A stretch of 64,000 bases of DNA from SZUA-35 sp037969565. Its GTDB lineage: Bacteria; Actinomycetota; Acidimicrobiia; Acidimicrobiales; SZUA-35. The stretch lies in NCBI GenBank assembly GCA_037969565.1, contig JBBKXQ010000161.1:1-64000 (forward strand). Direction: 5' to 3'. Positions 1-7,985 of this stretch are shown piece after piece. The notes beneath the pieces were generated by a model. The model ran no database searches. It worked only from the letters and a program-made list of their open reading frames with translations, and was not told where the DNA came from. A program made the translations under genes and the position numbers. Position 1 is the stretch's first letter; every line of letters starts with the position of its first letter.

Positions 1-719
1 GCCACGGCCCAACCACCGTTGACCTCACCGATCACGTTCTCCTTCGGCGCCTTGGCGTCGGAGAAGAAGACCTCGTTGAACTCGGCCTCGCCGGTGATCA
101 TCTTGATCGGTCGGACCTCGACACCGGGTTGATCCATGGGCAGGAGCAGGAAGCTGATGCCGCGGTGCTTCGGAGCGTCCACGTCGGTGCGGGTCAGCAC
201 GAAGATCCAGTCGGCGAGATGTCCGGCCGACGTCCAGATCTTCTGGCCGTTGATGACCCACTCATCGCCGTCGAGCTCGGCTTTGCATCCGAGGTTGCCG
301 AGGTCGGATCCGGCGTTGGGCTCGGAGTATCCCTGACACCAGAGATCTTCACCCGAGATGATCCGGGGCAGGAAATGCTGCTTCTGCTCGTCGGTTCCCC
401 ACTGGATGATGGTGTTGCCGACCATCTGGATGCTGAACGCATCGTTGGCGCCACCGGTGGGCACGCCGGCCTTCTGGAACTCCTCGGCCATGATCACCGA
501 CTCGAGGGCAGATAGCCCGGCGCCTCCATATTCCTGCGGCCAGGTGGCGGCAAGCAGATGGTTGGAGGCGAGAATCGCCCGCCATTGGTTGGTGAAGGTG
601 TGGGCGGCTTCGCTGTCGAGAGCTCCGATGCCCTTCCAATCGGCAGGAAGATGCTCGGCCAGAAAGGCCTGGATCTTCTCTCGGAAGGTGTCGGCTTCGG
701 CGCTGTACGTCGGCTGCAT
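1..719 (-). CDS. acyl-CoA dehydrogenase, 5' part only (runs off the left edge)
   Basis: This is a flavoprotein that would oxidise an acyl-CoA thioester to the enoyl-CoA. The reading frame is open from an ATG at 719 to the left edge, so about 239 N-terminal residues are visible and the C-terminal helical domain is missing. An N-terminal helical region is followed by the family's central beta-domain signature, GYSEPNAGSDLG, and then NGQKIWTSAGH, the usual FAD/substrate-binding segment. The pattern fits the large actinobacterial FadE group, but the substrate cannot be read from it. A perfect 12-base palindrome lies 13 bases upstream of the start and may be its operator. The upstream neighbour on the same strand is the HNH endonuclease gene, 92 bases away. 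Confidence 0.9.
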   Translation of the reverse strand, partial: MQPTYSAEADTFREKIQAFLAEHLPADWKGIGALDSEAAHTFTNQWRAILASNHLLAATWPQEYGGAGLSALESVIMAEEFQKAGVPTGGANDAFSIQMVGNTIIQWGTDEQKQHFLPRIISGEDLWCQGYSEPNAGSDLGNLGCKAELDGDEWVINGQKIWTSAGHLADWIFVLTRTDVDAPKHRGISFLLLPMDQPGVEVRPIKMITGEAEFNEVFFSDAKAPKENVIGEVNGGWAV

Positions 720-731
720 CCGCAAAGACTA

Positions 732-743
732 GACCGGCCGGTC
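732..743. promoter_or_regulatory. perfect palindrome GACCGGCCGGTC upstream of acyl-CoA dehydrogenase
   Basis: The 12-base sequence is its own reverse complement. It sits 13-24 bases upstream of the acyl-CoA dehydrogenase ATG, where a repressor would block transcription or initiation. TetR-family regulators of fatty-acid and acyl-CoA genes in actinobacteria bind GC-rich palindromes of this kind, so an operator role is plausible. No regulator gene is visible beside it. Confidence 0.4.
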
Positions 744-811
744 AAGAGCGCCAAAAGGCCACGCAGAACGAAAGGCCACCGCGAAGGAGCATCGGCGGCG
801 CAGCAGCAGAC

Positions 812-1315
812 TCAGGCCGCAGCGGCCGCCGGCAGGTAGGCATGCCACGAGTCAGGAACCTCGCCCGCTGCGGCTCGGATCCACACGGTTTCCTCAGGTG
901 CGGTCGGTGGTCGACGTAATCGGAGGGAGCACTCCGACAGCAGCCGGTCGCTCTTCTGTGTGTTGCAACGCCGGCAGCAGGCGACCACGTTTTCCCACTC
1001 GTGGGCTCCGCCTCGAGACCGGGGCACGACATGGTCGATGCTCTCGGCTGTTTTGTTGCAGTACTGACAGTGTCCACCGTCGCGGGCGTAGATGGCGCGG
1101 CGACTGAGCGGTGCCGTCCGCCGGTACGGCACCTTGACGAAGTATCGAAGCCGAACAACTGACGGGATGGGTACCCGCATTCGTTCACTCGAAAGTTCCT
1201 CGCCGGTGTCGGCAAGGACATCGACTTTCTGCGCAAGCGCGAGCACAACGGCTCGCCGCCACGACACGACACCGATCGGTTCGTAGGTGGCGTTCAACAC
1301 GAGCACCCTGGACAT
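812..1315 (-). CDS. HNH endonuclease family protein
   Basis: This is a 167-residue protein beginning MSRVLVLNATYEP, the typical start of the small actinobacterial HNH family often found near housekeeping genes. The HNH core is in the second half: RDGGHCQYCNK gives the first Cys pair, then IDHVVPRSRGG with the catalytic His, then ENVVACCRRCNTQK with the second Cys pair and the Asn. A longer frame reaches an ATG at 1381, but family similarity begins at 1315, so that start was chosen. The chromosomal, non-mobile setting suggests a housekeeping nuclease of unknown target rather than a restriction enzyme. The C-terminus ends in a short alanine run. Confidence 0.88.
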   Translation of the reverse strand: MSRVLVLNATYEPIGVVSWRRAVVLALAQKVDVLADTGEELSSERMRVPIPSVVRLRYFVKVPYRRTAPLSRRAIYARDGGHCQYCNKTAESIDHVVPRSRGGAHEWENVVACCRRCNTQKSDRLLSECSLRLRRPPTAPEETVWIRAAAGEVPDSWHAYLPAAAAA

Positions 1316-1396
1316 AGCGGCAAACCGTAGTACCAGCGGGGTGCGGTGTCTGCCTGTTTGTCCTCGGTGATCCGAGCCCAAACCCGAACCGGTAGA

Positions 1397-1558
1397 TCAG
1401 GGTGTCACGGGTTCACCGAATTCTTGGCAGTCGGCGTTCTCACACGCATACACCGGCTGTCCGTCTTCGGAACGTTGATCGGAGATGAGCGCCGTCACCC
1501 CGCACGCTCCACAGATCGGTACCTCGTCGACTTCGTCAGACTCATCCCAGAAGCTCAT
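1397..1558 (-). CDS. 53-residue zinc-ribbon-like protein
   Basis: This short ORF starts 5 bases after the stop of the upstream lipoate-ligase-type gene on the same strand, so the two are probably translated together. The product has an acidic N-terminus (MSFWDESDEVDEV), then CGAC (Cys16 and Cys19) and later CENADC (Cys39 and Cys44). The C-x2-C and C-x4-C pairs 20 residues apart are enough for a one-zinc ribbon. Size and acidity suggest a small adaptor or partner protein. I do not recognise a named family. The gene is short, but the paired cysteines and tight spacing make chance unlikely. Confidence 0.6.
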   Translation of the reverse strand: MSFWDESDEVDEVPICGACGVTALISDQRSEDGQPVYACENADCQEFGEPVTP

Positions 1559-1563
1559 CCCGG

Positions 1564-2250
1564 TCAGGATGCCGGTGGGAGCTCGGCGATCACCGCCTCG
1601 ACTACTTGGTCGAGGTTGACGGGAACGCCGACCGCGAGATCCTCGAGTTGGTCATCGAGCGAGAGCGGCAGCACGCCAGGAGCAACGAATCGGCGGATGG
1701 GGGCCGGGTCCCAGTCGGTCACGACAAGCCCCTGGAACCTGGCGCCGTCCCGCGTCCGTCGCTGCGACAGGCCGACGACTTTCCGGCCGGCAACGGACAC
1801 TTCACCCGTTCCGAGCCCGGCAAAACACACTGCCCGTCCCCATTCACGGTGCAACAACGGCCCACGGTGGACCTCGACCCCCTCGAGTCCGATTCGGCCG
1901 AGCGCCCGCTGCCAGGTGGCACCGACCCAGTCGAAGGCCCGCCCCACATCGTCGACCCACAATGAACTGTCGGTGGGGATGAGAAAGTCGATCCAACGGC
2001 TGGTGTCGGGATCGACGACGACCAGACCGCCGCCGCTCCGGCGCCGGCACACCTCATAGCCCGCAGCCTCTGCCTCGTCCCGCCGTATCACCGAGTCGGG
2101 TTGAGCCGAACCGAGAACGATGGCCGACCGTTCCACTCGATGAATCCACACCGTGGGGCGAAGTGGGGGGGAGGGGAGCGGAGCGTGATGAAACGGCCCG
2201 GCGGGCCCTTCGGAAGCCTCGATCACCCACTCGTTTGAGGGGGAGAACAC
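1564..2250 (-). CDS. lipoate-protein ligase A-like protein (BPL/LplA/LipB fold)
   Basis: This 228-residue protein has the biotin/lipoyl protein ligase catalytic fold. The diagnostic motif RRSGGGLVVVDP lies near residue 70. WIDFLIP follows, and a second motif, VAGRKVVGLSQRRT, near residues 153-166 corresponds to the lysine-bearing segment of LplA proteins. It would attach lipoate or octanoate, or another acyl group, to a lipoyl domain. The GTG start at 2250 is preceded on the minus strand by AGGA at a suitable distance. It lies head to head with the mraZ operon across a 272-base intergenic region. The exact acyl group and target protein are not determined by the sequence. Confidence 0.7.
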   Translation of the reverse strand: MFSPSNEWVIEASEGPAGPFHHAPLPSPPLRPTVWIHRVERSAIVLGSAQPDSVIRRDEAEAAGYEVCRRRSGGGLVVVDPDTSRWIDFLIPTDSSLWVDDVGRAFDWVGATWQRALGRIGLEGVEVHRGPLLHREWGRAVCFAGLGTGEVSVAGRKVVGLSQRRTRDGARFQGLVVTDWDPAPIRRFVAPGVLPLSLDDQLEDLAVGVPVNLDQVVEAVIAELPPAS

Positions 2251-2413
2251 CGTGTGATCCTACGGGGCAGGGGAAATCTCCACGGTCTCGGGATGTGGTC
2301 AGCCGACCTCGGCGTCGGCGGAATCCCAGGTCAGCGCGTTGTCACGGGATGGCGGTCGAACAGGCGTTCTCACGCGCGGTGGCGCGCGCCTCACTGAATG
2401 TGTCGCAAAAGGG

Positions 2414-2460
2414 TTGCGTGGTGGGGCAAAGTGTCATAATGTGGGTGGCAGAGGGGGATC
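2414..2460 (+). promoter_or_regulatory. putative mra/dcw promoter with MraZ-type TGGGN repeats
   Basis: TTGCGT (2414-2419) and CATAAT (2435-2440) are 15 bases apart and resemble -35 and -10 elements, with slightly short spacing. On a 10-base grid across the same stretch, TGGGG lies at 2422, TGGGT at 2442 and AGGGG at 2452; the step at 2432 is degenerate (TGTCA). MraZ is known to bind TGGGN direct repeats separated by 5-base spacers upstream of its own gene. The arrangement therefore fits an autoregulated promoter driving the whole dcw operon. Confidence 0.5.
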
Positions 2461-2522
2461 TGCCCAACCAGGGCGAGGAACCTTTCCGGCCCAAAGCGGG
2501 CCACATATCAGAGGTATTTGTT

Positions 2523-2945
2523 GTGTTTGTTGGACAACACGAACATTCGCTCGACGGAAAAGGTCGAGTTGTGTTGCCGGCATCGTTTCGGGAGTTCGTT
2601 GCCGAACGAGGGTACGTCACCCAGCTCGACGGATGCATCGGCATGTGGAGCGCCGACGGGTTTCAAGCAGTTTCGGGCAAGTGGAAACAAGAACTCGACA
2701 ACGGAGTGATCAGTAGCAGCGTGTTTCGGAGGCTCATCCGGGGAGTGCAAGACGTCAAGCTGGATGCAGCCGGGCGGATCACACTTCCCAAAGAACTTCT
2801 CGAGAAGCTGGGATTCAAATCCAAAGTCGTTGTGACGGGCCGCTTGGACCGGGCCGAAATCTGGCCCATGGAAGTATTCGAAGCAGAACAAACCGACGCC
2901 GACGAAGCGGAATTCAATGCAACGGTCCGGCGGCTCGGGCTCTAG
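2523..2945 (+). CDS. mraZ: MraZ transcriptional regulator
   Basis: This is the first gene of the division and cell-wall cluster. MraZ is an AbrB-like DNA-binding protein that forms rings and regulates the mra operon. The 140-residue product has two MraZ repeats, each with its signature: EHSLDGKGRVVLPASFR at the N-terminus and VKLDAAGRITLPKELLE in the second half. The frame is open far upstream. The GTG at 2523 was chosen because family homology starts there (FVGQHEHSLD) and because AGAGGT at 2510-2515 makes a good ribosome site 7 bases ahead. TGGGN repeats upstream suggest autoregulation. A UUCG-type hairpin (2950-2961) lies immediately after the stop. Confidence 0.95.
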   Translation: MFVGQHEHSLDGKGRVVLPASFREFVAERGYVTQLDGCIGMWSADGFQAVSGKWKQELDNGVISSSVFRRLIRGVQDVKLDAAGRITLPKELLEKLGFKSKVVVTGRLDRAEIWPMEVFEAEQTDADEAEFNATVRRLGL

Positions 2946-3000
2946 ACACCGGCTTCGGCCGAAACACCTCAAACGCTCGAAAGAATTGTTCGAAAGGAGA

Positions 3001-3183
3001 ATGGCGAAAAACAACGACTCGTTCATCGGTTGCCTTCCGGGCCGTGGAGAAGGGTACTTCTGCCCCACAACTCCGCCCGTTACCCCTCTAGTACGTTCGG
3101 GAGACAAAACCTGGCGTGCGCCCATTTCCCGGGGGGCTACCGATGGCCGGTTCGAGATTGATTCTCGCCTGCTTGCGACATGA
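3001..3183 (+). CDS. possible 60-residue ORF between mraZ and rsmH
   Basis: An ATG at 3001 is preceded immediately by AAAGGAGA, one of the strongest ribosome-binding sites in the window. The frame ends in a TGA overlapping the rsmH ATG by 4 bases, the same coupling used throughout the operon. The product begins MAKNNDSFIGCLPGRGEG and is not obviously hydrophobic or domain-like, and I do not recognise it. It could be a real small protein, a leader peptide that couples translation to rsmH, or a chance frame through an RNA element. A structured mraW leader RNA is known in some actinobacteria, and I cannot test for that fold here. Confidence 0.4.
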   Translation: MAKNNDSFIGCLPGRGEGYFCPTTPPVTPLVRSGDKTWRAPISRGATDGRFEIDSRLLAT

Positions 3184-4184
3184 ATGGTTCTGCGCGTTCC
3201 GATTCGGACGACTCTGATCTGAACGCCGAGGCCACTCCCGAGCAGGGTTTGGACGATCGAACGTTCCAGCACACCCCCGTCATGCGGGACGAGATCGTGG
3301 CCGATTTCGAAACCGTCCCGCCCGGCTTCGTACTCGACGCCACCATCGGCGGCGCGGGCCACGCCCACGCCGTACTCGTCGCCTGGCCTCGCCTCTCTGT
3401 CGTGGGGATCGATCGTGACCCGGCCGCATTGGAGGCCGCGGGGCAACGACTCGCCGAATTCGGCGACCGATCCCGTCTGGCTCGATCCCGTTTCGATCAA
3501 CTCGGTGCCGTTCTCGACGACCTCGAGATCTCCGAGCTGTCCGGCTTCCTCTTCGACCTCGGTGTCAGCTCACCCCAGCTCGATTGGTCGGATCGTGGAT
3601 TCAGTTTCCGCAACGATGGTCCGCTCGACATGCGGATGGACACCGACGGCCCCCGCACCGCAGCCGACTTCGTCAACGAAGCACCACAGTCGGAGATCTC
3701 GAAGGTGTTGCGCACCAATGCCGACGAGCGGTTCGCCACCCGCATCGCCGCCGCCATCGTGGCCAACCGCCCCATCCACTCCACGGCCACGCTCGCCGAG
3801 GTGGTCGTGAACGCGATCCCCGCACCGGCCCGCCGCAAAGGTGGACATCCGGCGAAGCGCACCTTCCAGGCCTTGCGGATCGAGATCAACGATGAACTCT
3901 CGATTCTCGCTCCCGCCCTCGATGAGGCCCTCGATCGACTGATGCCAGGGGGCCGCGGCCTCGTGTTGACCTATCACTCCGGTGAGGATCGGATCGTCAA
4001 GCAAGTGTTCCGTGAACGTACAGCCCAGCCCGTTCCTCCTGGCCTGCCGGTCGATCCCGAGCCGGCTGATTTCGTTTCGCTCCGGCCCCTGTCGCGACGA
4101 CCCTCCCCAGCCGAACTCGACCACAACCCACGTTCGGCGAGTGCTCGGCTGCGCGGCATCGAACGACGAGCGGAGGCAGCATGA
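3180..4184 (+). CDS. rsmH: 16S rRNA (cytosine-1402-N4)-methyltransferase RsmH
   Basis: RsmH (MraW) transfers a methyl group from S-adenosylmethionine to C1402 of 16S rRNA. The 334-residue product has the family landmarks in order: HTPVM near residue 31; DATIGGAGH for AdoMet binding near residue 50; DLGVSSPQLD around residue 124; and TFQALRIEINDEL with YHSGEDRIVK in the C-terminal third. In that last motif Gly replaces the common Leu of YHSLEDR. Compared with shorter homologues it carries about 25 extra acidic N-terminal residues. Its start overlaps the preceding small frame and its stop overlaps ftsL, each by 4 bases. Confidence 0.97.
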   Translation: MNGSARSDSDDSDLNAEATPEQGLDDRTFQHTPVMRDEIVADFETVPPGFVLDATIGGAGHAHAVLVAWPRLSVVGIDRDPAALEAAGQRLAEFGDRSRLARSRFDQLGAVLDDLEISELSGFLFDLGVSSPQLDWSDRGFSFRNDGPLDMRMDTDGPRTAADFVNEAPQSEISKVLRTNADERFATRIAAAIVANRPIHSTATLAEVVVNAIPAPARRKGGHPAKRTFQALRIEINDELSILAPALDEALDRLMPGGRGLVLTYHSGEDRIVKQVFRERTAQPVPPGLPVDPEPADFVSLRPLSRRPSPAELDHNPRSASARLRGIERRAEAA

Positions 4185-4576
4185 CCTCGGTTGCAACGCG
4201 GACCCGCCCAGCGGCCAAGAAGGCCCCGGCGAAGAAGCAGTCGCCAGATCTACGAGTCGTCGACCGAGCCAAGCTCCGTCGGTCCCAACGGCGTCGAGCA
4301 CTGGTATCCCTTTCGATCATCGGTCTCGTGATCACGCTGTTTGCCGTGGCGCTGCTCTACGCCCAGTTGGTCGAAGGCCAGCAACGAATCGATGGACTCC
4401 GGGCCGACATTGCTGCGGCCGAAGCACAACGGGCAACGCTGGAACGAGACATCGCCATCATCTCGACCCCTGATGCCATCGTCAGCCGGGCAACCGAAAT
4501 GGGAATGGTGAGGGCCGCTGATCCCCAGTACCTCGTGGCTATTCGTTCCATCGACGAGGGAACTGCCGGTTCATGA
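4181..4576 (+). CDS. ftsL: FtsL-like septum formation protein
   Basis: This small bitopic membrane protein of 131 residues lies exactly where ftsL belongs, between rsmH and ftsI. It has a basic cytoplasmic tail (PAAKKAPAKKQ at residues 10-20), one membrane segment at about 41-62, and a periplasmic heptad-like helix (residues 63-95) typical of FtsL/FtsB (DivIC) proteins. It would form the FtsQLB complex that activates FtsWI at the septum. Both ends overlap their neighbours by 4 bases (ATGA). Sequence conservation in this family is low, so the call rests on position, topology and coiled coil. The lysine/alanine-rich tail recurs in FtsW and FtsQ of this operon. Confidence 0.85.
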   Translation: MTSVATRTRPAAKKAPAKKQSPDLRVVDRAKLRRSQRRRALVSLSIIGLVITLFAVALLYAQLVEGQQRIDGLRADIAAAEAQRATLERDIAIISTPDAIVSRATEMGMVRAADPQYLVAIRSIDEGTAGS

Positions 4577-6522
4577 CGAGAAGTCGACCCGCCAACAGGC
4601 GCCCCAGCGGATCGACGCGGGCCCGCACCACACCCGAGCCCGACACGCGGCGCCGAATTCTCGGCCTCCTGATCGTCTTCCTCGTGATCGGCGCCACGAT
4701 GGTGGGTGTTCTGGTCGACCTCCAGACCGTCCGACCCGATCGATATCGTGCCCTCGGAGAAGATCAGCGAACCCGGACCCGGGAGTTGGCCGGCTATCGA
4801 GGTTCCCTCGTCGACCGCAACGGCTTCGTTCTGGCCGCCTCGACCACGGGCCGCGAACTCATCGTCGATCCAACGATGATCATCGATCCTTCTGCTGCGT
4901 CGGCCGTACTCGCACCGGCCATCGGTCTCGACGAGTCGGAGCTGACGAAACGGCTGACCCCCGACCAGCCCAACGATCGCTTCGAGCTCCTGACCAGGAC
5001 ATCGGACGACAAGCAGATCGCCATGTTGAGCGAGCTCCTCACCGCCGACAAGTCGGCGGACACGCAGGTTCTACGGGGCGTGTTCCTGCAGTCGGAGGAA
5101 GAACGGGTCTATCCCGCCGGCACGCTCGCCCGACCGGTCGTCGGCCAAGTCGACGATTACGAGCAGGGGTTCACCGGCCTCGAGGCCCAGTTCAACGATG
5201 TGATGACCGGCACCGCCGGTTGGGAAACCAGCGAACGCGGCATCTTCGGCAGCATCGCCGGTGGATTCTGGGAGGTCGAACCAGCGGAGAAGGGTTATGA
5301 CCTCGTCCTCACGATCGACCACCGCATCCAGTTCATCACGGAGCAGGCGCTCATCGAACACTGTGAAGAACTGAGCGCGAAATCGGCTCAGGCCGTCATC
5401 AGTGATCCGCTCACGGGTGAGATTCTGGCGATGGCAAACGTGATTCGTCAGGAAGACGGGACCTGCGTGGTCCCTCGCTACAACGCCCCGCTCATCGAAT
5501 CGTTCGAACCCGGGTCGGTGCTCAAGATCCTCGCCGCCGCCGCCGCCGTCGAAGAACTCGGTTACGACCGGAACACGCTGGTCGAGGTTCCGGCCTCCGT
5601 CAAAGTCGGCGACACGACCTTCCTGCAAGACCCGGGATTCGTTCCCGCCCCGTATCCGCTGTCCGAAGTGATCGCACAGTCGTTGAACGTCGGCACGATC
5701 ACCGTGGCCCAACGCCTCGGCAACGACACGCTCTACGACTACTACCGGAGGTTCGGATTCGCTCAGTACAGCGGACTGGATTGGGAGGGTGAATCGAAAG
5801 GCAAGGTTCGTCCGGTCAGCGAATGGCAAGGAGCCGATCCCGGGTCGATGGCCATCGGCCAGGGTGTTACTGCGAATACTGTGCAGATCATGTCGGCGTA
5901 CAACACGCTCGCGAATGACGGAATGTACGTCGCCCCGCGCCTCGTGAAGGCGGTCGTCGGCGCCGACGGAGTCGAGTACGACCTGGCAGGGCAGGAGGCT
6001 CGTCGAGTGGTCTCGGCGAACACCGCCGACGAGGTCACGAGCATGCTCGTCGACGTCGTCGACCACGGCACGGGAACCGCCGCCGCAGTCAAGGGCTACA
6101 CCGTCGCCGGCAAAACCGGAACCGCATGGAAGGTCTTCCAAGGAGAAGACGGCAAATTCTCGTACGGGAGCCCTGGCAACCGTCGCTACGTCCTGAGCTT
6201 CGCCGGGTACCTGCCCGCCGATGATCCCCGAGTTTCGATCGTCGTCACGGTTGACGAGCCCGATGTCGGCGGGTTCGCAGGTCGAGTCGCAGCTCCCGTC
6301 TTCGCCGACATCGCCCAGTACGCCGTTCGCATCCTCGACGTGCCACCCGACAACGAAACCGACCTCACCGGTGGTCTCGTCCGGGGCACCCCGGCACCCA
6401 CTCCGACCATTCCGCCCACCGACTTGGTCGGCGGCGGCTCCAAGGCTGAGGTGGCGGTCGAGGCTTCCGGCAGCGACTCGAAGTCCGAAGACGACACCAG
6501 TGCCGGCGGGTCCACCGGATGA
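4573..6522 (+). CDS. ftsI: Septal peptidoglycan transpeptidase FtsI (PBP3/PbpB)
   Basis: This class B penicillin-binding protein cross-links septal peptidoglycan. Of its 649 residues, a basic cytoplasmic tail is followed by one membrane anchor (about 29-49), the dimerisation domain and the transpeptidase domain. The three active-site motifs are present: SVLK with nucleophile Ser315, SLN in IAQSLNVG, and KTGTA at 514-518. A proline- and serine-rich tail of about 60 residues follows the catalytic domain; no PASTA domain is present. It overlaps ftsL and murE by 4 bases each. It works with the SEDS polymerase FtsW encoded further down the same operon. Confidence 0.97.
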   Translation: MTRSRPANRRPSGSTRARTTPEPDTRRRILGLLIVFLVIGATMVGVLVDLQTVRPDRYRALGEDQRTRTRELAGYRGSLVDRNGFVLAASTTGRELIVDPTMIIDPSAASAVLAPAIGLDESELTKRLTPDQPNDRFELLTRTSDDKQIAMLSELLTADKSADTQVLRGVFLQSEEERVYPAGTLARPVVGQVDDYEQGFTGLEAQFNDVMTGTAGWETSERGIFGSIAGGFWEVEPAEKGYDLVLTIDHRIQFITEQALIEHCEELSAKSAQAVISDPLTGEILAMANVIRQEDGTCVVPRYNAPLIESFEPGSVLKILAAAAAVEELGYDRNTLVEVPASVKVGDTTFLQDPGFVPAPYPLSEVIAQSLNVGTITVAQRLGNDTLYDYYRRFGFAQYSGLDWEGESKGKVRPVSEWQGADPGSMAIGQGVTANTVQIMSAYNTLANDGMYVAPRLVKAVVGADGVEYDLAGQEARRVVSANTADEVTSMLVDVVDHGTGTAAAVKGYTVAGKTGTAWKVFQGEDGKFSYGSPGNRRYVLSFAGYLPADDPRVSIVVTVDEPDVGGFAGRVAAPVFADIAQYAVRILDVPPDNETDLTGGLVRGTPAPTPTIPPTDLVGGGSKAEVAVEASGSDSKSEDDTSAGGSTG

Positions 6523-7985
6523 GCACCACCTGCGGCTCCCTGGCCGCTGCCCTCGATATCGACCTCGATGAAGCCGTCCTCCAAGGGGGCGGCTCAGTCG
6601 TTCTCCAGGCCGTCACACACGACTCTCGCGTCGTCGCGCCGGGAACGCTCTTCTGCTGCGTACCCGGGGAACATCATGACGGTCACGACTTCGCGTCGCA
6701 GGCGGTCGCGGCCGACTGTTCGGCACTGCTGGTCGAGCGCTTCCTCGACCAACCCGCCTCCGTCGCCGCCACGCCCCAGATCCGAGTGCGGTCGGTGCGA
6801 GCGGCAATGGGTCCGGCGGCCGCAATCGTTCACGAACGGCCATCCGAGCGCATCGCCGTCATCGGCGTCACCGGTACGAACGGCAAAACGTCCGTCGTCC
6901 ACCTTCTGGGCATCGTGCTCAACCGGCTCGGAATCCTCACCGAAACGATCGGCACCCTCTCGGGGGCCCGAACCACCCCCGAAGGTCCCGAGCTACAGGC
7001 AATGTTGGCCGACGCCGCCAATCGCGGCGTCCGGGCCATGGCGATCGAAGTCTCGTCCCACGCGCTCGACCTCCACCGAGTTGATGGAACTCATTTCGCC
7101 GCCGCCGTCTTCACGAACCTTGGACACGATCACCTCGACTTTCATCACACCATGGAGGCCTACCAGGCGGCCAAAGCCCAGTTGTTCCGCAGGACGTTCA
7201 CCGAGACCTCGATCATCAATCTCGACGATCCCGCCGGCCAGACGATCGCCAACGAAACCGACACCGACGTGATCGGCTATCGCCTGAGTGACGCCACCGA
7301 TGTCGTGCTCGATGGGCCACAGAGTCGATTCACCTGGGCCGGCCAACCCGTGGTCCTCCGCCTGGCAGGCGCCCACAACATCGCCAACGCCCTCGCCGCG
7401 GCTGCGGTCGCCCGGCACCTGGGTTTCGGCCCCGAAGAAGTCGCCGATGCCCTTTGCGCAGTCGATGCGCCGCGCGGTCGGTTCGAATTCGTGAACGTCG
7501 GCCAGGACTTCCACGTGATCGTCGACTATGCCCACAAACCCGAAGCGCTGTCGGCCGTTCTCGAGGCTGCTCGGGACGTCGCCGGCGACAACAAAGTTCT
7601 TGTCGTGATCGGGTGCGGCGGCGATCGCGACCGAGCAAAGCGCCCCCTCATGGGCCGAGTTTCGGCTGAAGCAGCCGACCACGCCTACTTCACCTCCGAC
7701 AACCCGCGCTCCGAGAAGCCGCTGGTGATCATCGACGAGATGTTGACCGGCCTCGGCGCCGGCCCACCTGCAGGGGAGCCGGTCAGAAGCGGGGCAGCCG
7801 AAAACGTCACCGTGGAAGTGGATCGCCGGAAGGCCATCGCAGCGGCCATCGCCGCCGCCGGCCCCGGTGATGTCGTCCTGATCGCCGGCAAGGGTCACGA
7901 GGACTACCAAGTGATCAACGACGTCACGGTTCCCTTCGACGACCGCCTCGTCGCGGCCGAGCTGATCATGGGGTCGGACGCATGA
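6519..7985 (+). CDS. murE: UDP-MurNAc-L-Ala-D-Glu:diaminopimelate ligase MurE
   Basis: MurE is the cytoplasmic ligase that adds the third residue of the peptidoglycan stem peptide. The 488-residue protein has the Mur-ligase ATP site GTNGKT at residues 119-124, the carbamoylated-lysine region and a complete C-terminal domain. DNPR at 394-397, followed by SEKP, is the motif of ligases that use diaminopimelate rather than lysine, so this organism probably has A2pm-type peptidoglycan. It starts with a 4-base overlap on ftsI and ends with one on mraY. In most bacteria murF lies between murE and mraY, but here there is no room for it. Confidence 0.96.
   Translation: MSTTCGSLAAALDIDLDEAVLQGGGSVVLQAVTHDSRVVAPGTLFCCVPGEHHDGHDFASQAVAADCSALLVERFLDQPASVAATPQIRVRSVRAAMGPAAAIVHERPSERIAVIGVTGTNGKTSVVHLLGIVLNRLGILTETIGTLSGARTTPEGPELQAMLADAANRGVRAMAIEVSSHALDLHRVDGTHFAAAVFTNLGHDHLDFHHTMEAYQAAKAQLFRRTFTETSIINLDDPAGQTIANETDTDVIGYRLSDATDVVLDGPQSRFTWAGQPVVLRLAGAHNIANALAAAAVARHLGFGPEEVADALCAVDAPRGRFEFVNVGQDFHVIVDYAHKPEALSAVLEAARDVAGDNKVLVVIGCGGDRDRAKRPLMGRVSAEAADHAYFTSDNPRSEKPLVIIDEMLTGLGAGPPAGEPVRSGAAENVTVEVDRRKAIAAAIAAAGPGDVVLIAGKGHEDYQVINDVTVPFDDRLVAAELIMGSDA

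Noticed and set aside
1346..2059. 237-codon plus-strand frame
   Set aside because: It covers the lipoate-ligase-type gene and the zinc-ribbon gene in antisense and has no recognisable domain.
5071..6141. 356-codon open frame on the minus strand
   Set aside because: It lies wholly antisense to ftsI, whose catalytic motifs are intact; GC-rich codon use opens the opposite frame.
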